From: an uncultured Bacteroidales bacterium
Lineage (GTDB): Bacteria; Bacteroidota; Bacteroidia; Bacteroidales; FEN-979
Length of the DNA: 40,651 nt
Assembly: GCA_903929315.1 (NCBI GenBank)
Contig: CAIYUC010000202.1
Coordinates: forward strand, 1-40,651
Direction: 5' to 3'
In this document: piece by piece, positions 1 to 6,555 of the stretch
Position numbering within the stretch: the stretch's first letter is position 1
Layout of the letters: every line of letters begins with the position of its first letter
Translations under genes and position numbers: made by a program
The notes under the pieces: model-generated
Told to the model about the DNA's origin: nothing
What the model saw: only the letters and a program-made list of their open reading frames with translations
Databases searched by the model: none

Positions 1-97
1 CAAAGAGTTTTATGAAAATATTAAAGCAGGATCTTTATTATCTGTTTTCGCTCGGAATCTTTGAACCGAAAACATCCTGACTTAATCAGCAGACCCT
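1..97 (+). mobile_element. Right end of an insertion sequence (transposase C-terminus)
   Basis: The window opens inside a reading frame (bases 3-80, stop TGA at 78-80) whose last residues read KSFMKILKQ...LFSLGIFEPKTS. The same C-terminus, and the non-coding bases that follow up to CAGACCCT, recur without gaps at 38417-38513 with about 10 mismatches in 97 bases. Similarity stops after CAGACCCT in both copies, so that is probably the terminal end of the element. The other copy continues upstream into a transposase-like sequence, which is why I call this a transposase tail. The IS family is not identified. Confidence 0.6.
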
Positions 98-1883
98 AAT
101 TAATAATATTTCGTAACCAATCTATTCTATAATAATTTCTTTCTGATTCATTTGTAGTAAATAAAAAGTTTTCAAGATCTTTTTGTGGTGCCTTTGATTG
201 TTTTAATATTCTGATTAATTTTCTAATCAGCATCAACCTTCCTACCCAGGGCTTAAAACGAAAACAAAGTACTATAAAAAATGCTATGCCAATGACAACG
301 ATAACACAATATATTATAATTAAATGATTGATTATACTTTTAGTTTTTAAAATTTCAATAACATTATTTATTATCGATCCTAAACTATTATTTTGTTTGA
401 TTTGATCAATTGCACTATCAGAAGTTATAAGATAAATCTCTCTGATACTGAAGAATATCGCTATAATTGGTAATAAGAAGAAAAATAACCACCTTGTTAA
501 ATAAATAAAACCATATTTATTTCTTAAATATTTCACAATCGCTAACTCTATTATTGCTCTAGCTGTTGGTCTTGCCCATAACCCTATCTCTTGAGGGACC
601 AAATCACCTGGGACATCACGTTTAAGAATGCCGTGGAGTGCTTTGGAAATAGTATCATATCCATAACGATGTTTTAGTCTGTCTTTTTGAATGTCCTCAA
701 ACATTATTGGATCATCAGGAATAAAACCAGAAACATGATAATTTGAAAATTGTGATGATATGGAAATTTCATGTTGATAGCTAATTACTCGATTCATGAT
801 AATCCTAATCTTATTTGAATCTTGTACAATATCATCGCCTGTTAACAATTGGCAGACATGCATTAAATTTGCTTTCGATACAGGATCTGGTTGGACAATT
901 ATATAACTTAAACTAGCTCTTCTGTGAGCTTCACTTACCAATGGATTAAACTCAGCACCTTCCGCCCCACAATCAAAAATTAAACATTTAATATTGAGTC
1001 TATCAAGTTGAGCTTCATCAATAATCCGATCCATGACCTTCTCTGCAAATTGTTTTGTCATTTTCGAATCAATTTGTTTCAAAAGCTCATGAGTTGGTTC
1101 TCTAGGATTTAAATTGTAAGGAACTGCGGGTAATAAAAATAATCTTCCAGTACCTTCAATGTCAGACAAATAATCAGGTGTAACATCTAACGGTTTTTCA
1201 TTGTTAGTTTTTATATTCGTGCCCTTAGTTAGTTCTCGTAAAATTTGATACACTGAATTAGATTGATTATTTAAATTACCTCTGTCACGTTGTAAAACTG
1301 TTGATCCACCTGTTCCTGTATCTAGATCAATAATTAATACATTATGACCGCTTTCTGCTATCATTTCTGCAATCCGGCATGCAATTGTGCTTTTTCCTAC
1401 CCCACCTTTAGCTCCCATCATACAAAGAAGAAATGGGGATATGTTTGAATTGGATAAATTAACATTATCGAAAGTTATTCCGAGTTCTATAGAAAGTTCA
1501 GTAAATATTTTATCAATATTATCTTTATAATTAAAAAAAAGAATTTGTCCAAGAAGTACACTCCAATTTAAAGGTAAGTCAAATTCTTCAATCATTATTG
1601 GCAATATTCTCTTTTTTAGTTTTTTAGCTAAGCTTGTCTCAGCATAAACATAATCATTTTTGATAGAATTTATAGAGAGTAATACTATGAAAATATCTAT
1701 TTCATGAATTCGATTCTCTATAACTTGTGAATATTCATCCCCGGTTTTAAGTGATTTTGTATCTAAGAAACAAGGAATTTTTGACATAGAGAAGTTGTCT
1801 GCAAGTTCTTGTGCAAGTCTATTGTCAAGTTCTGCAGCATGCGAATAACTAATAAAGATAAATGAAGTGGATGAATTATTCAT
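96..1883 (-). CDS. TIR domain fused to ParA/MinD-like ATPase with two C-terminal membrane helices
   Basis: This 595-aa protein has three parts. Residues 1-135 form a TIR_2-type domain that begins FIFISYSHAAELD; E82 sits where the catalytic NADase glutamate is expected. Residues 150-420 form a SIMIBI/ParA-like ATPase with a deviant Walker A AKGGVGKST (signature K159, P-loop K164), Walker A' around D186-D188 and Walker B LIFDCG at D304. Two hydrophobic helices lie near 464-482 and 520-541. TIR domains of this kind usually cleave NAD+ or make nucleotide signals, and ParA-like ATPases switch on dimerisation, so a membrane-bound NTP-gated TIR effector is my inference. It is the last gene of the BREX-linked block, 174 bases after the preceding gene, so it may have its own promoter. 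Its TAG stop (98-96) overlaps the insertion-sequence end, so the C-terminus may be truncated. Domain calls are firm; function is not. Confidence 0.85.
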   Translation of the reverse strand: MNNSSTSFIFISYSHAAELDNRLAQELADNFSMSKIPCFLDTKSLKTGDEYSQVIENRIHEIDIFIVLLSINSIKNDYVYAETSLAKKLKKRILPIMIEEFDLPLNWSVLLGQILFFNYKDNIDKIFTELSIELGITFDNVNLSNSNISPFLLCMMGAKGGVGKSTIACRIAEMIAESGHNVLIIDLDTGTGGSTVLQRDRGNLNNQSNSVYQILRELTKGTNIKTNNEKPLDVTPDYLSDIEGTGRLFLLPAVPYNLNPREPTHELLKQIDSKMTKQFAEKVMDRIIDEAQLDRLNIKCLIFDCGAEGAEFNPLVSEAHRRASLSYIIVQPDPVSKANLMHVCQLLTGDDIVQDSNKIRIIMNRVISYQHEISISSQFSNYHVSGFIPDDPIMFEDIQKDRLKHRYGYDTISKALHGILKRDVPGDLVPQEIGLWARPTARAIIELAIVKYLRNKYGFIYLTRWLFFFLLPIIAIFFSIREIYLITSDSAIDQIKQNNSLGSIINNVIEILKTKSIINHLIIIYCVIVVIGIAFFIVLCFRFKPWVGRLMLIRKLIRILKQSKAPQKDLENFLFTTNESERNYYRIDWLRNIIN

Positions 1884-2057
1884 ATTTTATTGTTTTAGAA
1901 ATCTTTTCATTACCGATTTTTTCAAAAGCTAAAATATACGTCTGGAGGATTAATATTGATTGAATTTTTCCTTGCAATTATTTCAACATGTTAGAAAGTG
2001 TTATTCCGTTAGTTTTGAAAGTACAAAGTTTTGATTCATATACAAGACTACAAATTT

Positions 2058-2528
2058 CTATATACTGAAATCTGTCAAATCCTCCACATCTGCCATATCC
2101 GATAATAATTGAGTATAATTCCTCAAAACCTGCTGTATACTCATAAGTTCAGCTCGAAAGTCTTTACATTTTTGAGGAATTTTAAAGGCTCCTTCTGTAC
2201 TTTGCTGATGCCACTTTGTTGTAAAAGGTCGTAATACCTGGTTAAGAACAACAATAGCAATTTTTGTAAATTCAATACACTCCCTTCCATTTTCTTTAAT
2301 AATTTGTCTAGTTAAGGGGAAAAGCTCATATACACTTTCCAATGCTCTTTGCTCATTACCACTTTCATCGGGTATGTGCTGAGTCGTTGTACGTGTTATC
2401 AATTCAATATATAGTTCCCATGCAGCTTTTTTATCGGATTCTTTAAATGAAAATTCCATCTCAAGGAATTTTGCATTGATTTTCAGGCTTTCCATGTGCC
2501 ATTTTCCTAACCACTCTTTTAATTTCAT
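2058..2528 (-). CDS. Hypothetical 156-aa helical protein in the TIR module
   Basis: I do not recognise a named family. The protein is soluble, with no signal peptide or membrane segment, and appears mostly helical, with conserved-looking Trp and aromatic positions (WLGKWHMESLK, AAWELYIELITR, LRPFTTKWHQQS). It starts 12 bases after the ThsB-like TIR gene stops and precedes the TIR-ParA gene, so it is probably translated together with the TIR proteins. A role as a partner or regulator of one of the two TIR proteins is an inference from position only. The ATG start at 2528 is the only sensible one. Confidence 0.75.
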   Translation of the reverse strand: MKLKEWLGKWHMESLKINAKFLEMEFSFKESDKKAAWELYIELITRTTTQHIPDESGNEQRALESVYELFPLTRQIIKENGRECIEFTKIAIVVLNQVLRPFTTKWHQQSTEGAFKIPQKCKDFRAELMSIQQVLRNYTQLLSDMADVEDLTDFSI

Positions 2529-2540
2529 CTTATTTGATTA

Positions 2541-3242
2541 TTAGGGTTGCCATTGTGTTTGATCGTCAGACCGGTTATTCCTAAACATTGGATAGGAATT
2601 ATCAATTTTCATTTTATCCTTCCTCTCAAATGCTGCATTGATCCATGCCTGAATGGTATTAGTATTTTCAGTCCAAGGGTAAATATGCGCAAAGCCAGTT
2701 TGATGATTATAAAATAACCTTGGTGGAATTGTATATGGGAAGAAGGTATTCTCATCATTATTATAATGTGGATAAGTTGGAAGCATAATACCTATCAACC
2801 CGCATCTTGGATTTTTCTGAGTATTCTTGATGCTTGAACTTATCTCCCAATCAACATGTTTGCGTTTCCATGTTTCAGGGCCAATAAGTACCACGGTTAC
2901 TGTAGCTTCCGCAATAAAATTATCCCTTATCTGTTGCCTGATGGTTTCAGTAGGTATATTTGTTGGGATATCTCCGTCTCCAACAGATTTACTCACCATT
3001 TTTTCGGTTTTATCCACCATTAAAAACTCAAATCGCTCTTTCCAGTAATGACCACACTTGTAATAATAAACACAATTTAGATTGGGGTAAACTCTATTTC
3101 GACCGCAATTTCCATTACAGACATTGAAAGTAGTTTGAGACCCCCAAATGCCATTTACTATCTTTTTACCACAAAGCCGAACTGTATCTTCACATCCATG
3201 CTGAATACTGACGAATACTTTATGTCTATTTGTTTCTGCCAT
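2541..3242 (-). CDS. ThsB-like TIR-domain protein (DUF1863 / Thoeris TIR-like) with Cys-rich insertion
   Basis: The protein has the layout of the ThsB TIR-like family: an opening beta strand HKVFVSIQHG, a central GDGDIPTNIPTE..R..IRDNFI segment, the strand TVVLIGPETWKRKHVDWEI, and a later GIMLP...PPRL region ending in GFAHIYPW. E133 of DWEI is the usual conserved acid. In Thoeris, ThsB proteins sense phage and make an NAD-derived signal; whether this one does is inference. Between strand 1 and the GD motif there is an unusual insertion (about residues 24-66) with Cys at 24, 42, 46, 57 and 63, which could bind a metal. I prefer ATG at 3242 (233 aa) over an in-frame TTG three codons upstream. 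No ThsA (SIR2-SLOG) gene is nearby; the TIR-ParA membrane protein is the obvious candidate effector. Confidence 0.85.
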   Translation of the reverse strand: MAETNRHKVFVSIQHGCEDTVRLCGKKIVNGIWGSQTTFNVCNGNCGRNRVYPNLNCVYYYKCGHYWKERFEFLMVDKTEKMVSKSVGDGDIPTNIPTETIRQQIRDNFIAEATVTVVLIGPETWKRKHVDWEISSSIKNTQKNPRCGLIGIMLPTYPHYNNDENTFFPYTIPPRLFYNHQTGFAHIYPWTENTNTIQAWINAAFERKDKMKIDNSYPMFRNNRSDDQTQWQP

Positions 3243-3288
3243 GGTAATCAATATTTATCAACGATCTGACCAGTTATGCATTAATTTC

Positions 3289-3861
3289 TTATAATTTCTG
3301 TCTTGCAATACACAATCCAGATGTGTTTTTAATCAGCTCTACATCCATATCAAAAAAAATATAGGTTTCATTTTCTGCTTGTTGCTTTTGGAGTCTAATT
3401 TTTGAACTTTCTGAAGAAAAGATTGTTTTGCCTTTATATTTTGACATATTACAAGACAGAGTTGTAGAATTAGTTGATGATATAGTTTTCAAAGTAAGAA
3501 TTTGTTCAAAATTTTGATCGATTATTCTGTAAATCATATCTATGTCAATGCCAATGAAGTAAATGTATTGATTTAATATGAATGTTTTACCAATGATGGT
3601 TTTATCCCTATTAATTGAACGTGATTTAATAAAACTGTTTGTCAATTGTATCTTTTCAAAATTGTAATTAATTAGGGGCAGGTTATTAAGACTTTTGTAA
3701 TCTTGTATTCGTTCGATAGCTTTTATCCTATTGGCTAAGGTGATTGATAAATATGAACGTTTAGAAATCAAACGTAAGACCGATAGATAAAAATATAATC
3801 GCTTTAAAAGTTTATATTTTTCAGGTGACCCATCAAAATTATCAATATTTGGATCAACCAA
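3289..3861 (-). CDS. 3' half of a probably frameshifted gene (C-terminal part, unknown function)
   Basis: As it stands this frame gives a 190-aa product that can start only at TTG 3861. The reading frame stays open upstream of 3861 without an ATG, back past the stop of the preceding 199-aa frame. The upstream codons read like continuing protein: GIITVADRSNHLQSWLVDP runs into the start of this frame. One extra G at the CCC run (plus strand 3904-3906) would join the two frames into a single protein of about 403 aa. I therefore read it as the C-terminal half of that gene. The sequence is Lys/Ile/Asn-rich and looks helical in its first 60 residues (YKLLKRLYFYLSVLRLISK). There is no recognised domain. 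It may be a real inactivating mutation or a homopolymer sequencing error. Confidence 0.6.
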   Translation of the reverse strand: MVDPNIDNFDGSPEKYKLLKRLYFYLSVLRLISKRSYLSITLANRIKAIERIQDYKSLNNLPLINYNFEKIQLTNSFIKSRSINRDKTIIGKTFILNQYIYFIGIDIDMIYRIIDQNFEQILTLKTISSTNSTTLSCNMSKYKGKTIFSSESSKIRLQKQQAENETYIFFDMDVELIKNTSGLCIARQKL

Positions 3862-3899
3862 CCAGGATTGTAAATGATTGGATCGATCGGCTACTGTTA

Positions 3900-4499
3900 T
3901 TATCCCAATACAACAATCTCTTTTATAGTCATATTTTGCTTTAAAACCATCATCTTGCTTTTTTCTAATATATCACCTTTATGTTGTGAGACAGCAGCAG
4001 TTTTATATCCATTGTCATCAATAATACTGCCTTTTGCTTCAATATTAATAAATCTATCACGTAAGCATGATATGTGGGCAAAATCAAAATCCTTATGCTC
4101 TCCAATAATTGGAATTTTTGTCCAATCGGCAAGGGTAAAGTCATAGATAGCACTAGCAACTGAAAGGCCACCTGCTACTCCAAGCATTTCTGAAACATCA
4201 GTGGCTTCAATCCTATCATCAGGGAAGATATTTACAAGTTTATCTCCTTGCAATCCAAAATAATTATCATAATGTCCCCAATTTTGAGCCATCGGTTTTA
4301 ATTCCAGAAATGAAGCAAACCTTCCTTTTATCTTAAACTGATGCCGGAAGTAAGCGAAAGTCTTAAAGTCCTCGAGAGAAACATCAATTGTTTTTCCATT
4401 GAACTTGTCAATCAGTTTAAAATCTTCTGGAAAATTCTTCTCAATAAGTTCTTTTTGTTTTTGATTGTAAAAATCGACTTTGATTTTAATTTTACTCAT
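3900..4499 (-). CDS. 5' half of a probably frameshifted gene; possible PD-(D/E)xK nuclease-like core
   Basis: This 199-aa product starts at ATG 4499, 17 bases after the brxL stop, and ends abruptly at a TAA following the residues EIVVLG. Residues 137-156 (KDFDFAHISCLRDRFINIEAK) have a D...D-x14-E-x-K spacing, with D139, E154 and K156, that resembles a PD-(D/E)xK nuclease core; E104 upstream could be the helix acid. This is a by-eye match, not a family assignment. The following 190-aa frame appears to be the continuation of the same protein after a one-base shift at 3904-3906. Its position directly after brxL suggests a BREX-associated accessory or restriction function. Confidence 0.65.
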   Translation of the reverse strand: MSKIKIKVDFYNQKQKELIEKNFPEDFKLIDKFNGKTIDVSLEDFKTFAYFRHQFKIKGRFASFLELKPMAQNWGHYDNYFGLQGDKLVNIFPDDRIEATDVSEMLGVAGGLSVASAIYDFTLADWTKIPIIGEHKDFDFAHISCLRDRFINIEAKGSIIDDNGYKTAAVSQHKGDILEKSKMMVLKQNMTIKEIVVLG

Positions 4500-4516
4500 A
4501 GATAAATTGTTTTTAA

Positions 4517-6544
4517 CTATTCCAACCCCATCGCCTTAAATGCCGCATCAATAGGATCTCCATAAATTATCAGACTGAATTTTGAGATTAAATCGGTTGG
4601 TACTTTCCCGATTTGTGCCATGTCAACTGCCGGGATTAATACTTTTTTAGCCCCGCTGTCAGCCGCTACCTGTAAGAATTCACCTAAGTTATCTGAACCT
4701 ATGATGGCGCCACCAATGCTCATGGAACCCAATATACCTATTTGTGGCAAAAGAGGTCGTTCGGCAATACTGGAGACAATGGAAAGGAAAATTGCTAATT
4801 CCAATCCTTTTATATTACCGATGCCATTCAAATCTGTGGCTTTGAGATGAAATTCAAATTCACTGTACCTTGCAGACTGTGTGATTCTATTCAGGTTTGA
4901 CCGAACATAATTTACGGCTTCTTTCAGTTCTTCTTTGATTGATGTGCCTCCACCAAATCCGGTTTCACTCATTTTGCCATTGCCTGGCATCTTCTGAATA
5001 TCCAACCGGAAGAGACCCTTGTGACCAGAGTCGGAATTTTGTGCAATTGCATATACTGTACCTGCAGGCAGATCGCCTTCCGGAATCAATGATTTACCAC
5101 CACTTTCCGGAACACTAACAAAATGTTCCTCATTGTCTTCCAAATCAATATAGCTGAAGTGTACATCATAAAACTCCATGCCGGCTATCTTCTTCAGTTG
5201 TTCCTTGACTCTCCTTCTGCCGACTAATGCGTATTCAAGGCATTTGCGAATATCCTCTTTGGTGAATTTGCCATCAGGGAACAGGAGTTTCACCAAACCA
5301 CTAACTGTACGTTTTACTGCAATGGAGTCACGTTGATTCAGGTCTTTTCCTAAACGGAAATATTGTATAATAACGTCGGAAAAGTTGTGTTTCCGGAGTT
5401 CCCTTAAACATTCAGCGTAATAGTCGGAAATGAATCCGTAGGCATTTGTGAAAAATTCCGGACGCATTTTGGGGACCTCCCATCCAGGTAAGTAATGGTG
5501 GAAACGGTCGAAAAAAGCGGCATCAATCATTTCTTTAGGGAACGGTGCCAGTAAATGGCTTGTTTTTACAAGGTTTTCAATTGATCCATTGATATTTCCA
5601 ACAAACACCATGGAGGCATCTGCATTCACACTTTCCTTGCCTCTGCTGAATGAGCCATTGGCCATGAACCCTTTCATTATCTGGATGCCGTCTTTATCTT
5701 TCATGTTAATTCCGGCAACCTCATCAAAGGCAACTACATCCCACATACCAACCAGTCCAACCGTTCTGGTACTCATATTGTAAAATAAGTTGGCTACTGT
5801 TGTTTGTCCTCCTGAAATCAATATGGAATATGGAGAAATCTCATCATAAACAAAAGATTTGCCGGTACCTCTTGGACCTAATTCGCAAATGTTGAAGTTC
5901 TTTTCTACAAAAGGAATCATACGTGCCACTATATGCCACTTGGTTTTTTCATCAAGGTTCACCGGTTCCATGCCAATACTTCTGCATATAATATCTATCC
6001 ATTCATCCAGGGTAAAATCCTGCCGATGAGTAATGAAGTCTGAAATATCCGTTTCGGGCATTTGGATGGGTTTCAGATCTACAACTTTAAAGGGCGAATC
6101 TTTTGAATTTTCATCAAACCAATATTCTAATGTAAGAATACACCAAATTCCTCCAGCTAACAATTTCTCGTATTTGCGCACATAAGTGTCATCAACGATG
6201 ATATTCTTGATATTAATATTGGAAAGCAAGCCTTCATAGCGATCTGCCTTTTCGTTCAGTTTTGCAGTTACCCTGTCAATTATTTTATAACGACCTTTCT
6301 CTTTAATTTTGGACTTAATTTTCTCTGACTCATCAGGTCTTACATAGTTTTCAGCCAGTATTTGCTTAACCTTTTGAATGCCCTCCTTGATCGTAAGTTC
6401 ATCATCTGTCGAACAATACATTCCTAATAAATATTCCAAAACATAGACCGGAACATTTGCTCCTTCCTTAATCTGCTTAGTAAGATCCTTACGAACTACT
6501 TTCCCTGGGAATGACTGGGTTAACTTAACATCCAATGTGTCCAT
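4517..6544 (-). CDS. brxL: BREX type 1 AAA+ protein BrxL (Lon-like C-terminal domain)
   Basis: The N-terminus GKVVRKDLTKQIKEGANVPV is the hallmark of BrxL. An AAA+ core follows, with Walker A GPRGTGKS (223-230), Walker B VVAFDE (D274, E275) and a FVGNING sensor-1-like strand near 313-319. The last 80 residues form a Lon-type fold ending KKVLIPAVDMAQI...IYGDPIDAAF. When I align this by eye with bacterial Lon, the positions of the catalytic Ser and Lys appear to be Gly (GNIKGLELA and NLGEFLQ), so proteolysis is doubtful. BrxL proteins are oligomeric DNA-binding ATPases needed for phage restriction in type 1 BREX. At 675 aa it matches the usual BrxL size. It begins 11 bases after the pglZ stop and is the last core gene of the operon. 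Confidence 0.96.
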   Translation of the reverse strand: MDTLDVKLTQSFPGKVVRKDLTKQIKEGANVPVYVLEYLLGMYCSTDDELTIKEGIQKVKQILAENYVRPDESEKIKSKIKEKGRYKIIDRVTAKLNEKADRYEGLLSNINIKNIIVDDTYVRKYEKLLAGGIWCILTLEYWFDENSKDSPFKVVDLKPIQMPETDISDFITHRQDFTLDEWIDIICRSIGMEPVNLDEKTKWHIVARMIPFVEKNFNICELGPRGTGKSFVYDEISPYSILISGGQTTVANLFYNMSTRTVGLVGMWDVVAFDEVAGINMKDKDGIQIMKGFMANGSFSRGKESVNADASMVFVGNINGSIENLVKTSHLLAPFPKEMIDAAFFDRFHHYLPGWEVPKMRPEFFTNAYGFISDYYAECLRELRKHNFSDVIIQYFRLGKDLNQRDSIAVKRTVSGLVKLLFPDGKFTKEDIRKCLEYALVGRRRVKEQLKKIAGMEFYDVHFSYIDLEDNEEHFVSVPESGGKSLIPEGDLPAGTVYAIAQNSDSGHKGLFRLDIQKMPGNGKMSETGFGGGTSIKEELKEAVNYVRSNLNRITQSARYSEFEFHLKATDLNGIGNIKGLELAIFLSIVSSIAERPLLPQIGILGSMSIGGAIIGSDNLGEFLQVAADSGAKKVLIPAVDMAQIGKVPTDLISKFSLIIYGDPIDAAFKAMGLE

Positions 6545-6555
6545 AATTTGTTGGA

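Noticed and set aside
1-97. Attachment-site direct repeats of an integrative element
   Set aside because: The repeated 97 bases are mostly the coding end of a transposase, differ at about 10 positions, and no integrase gene is in the window.
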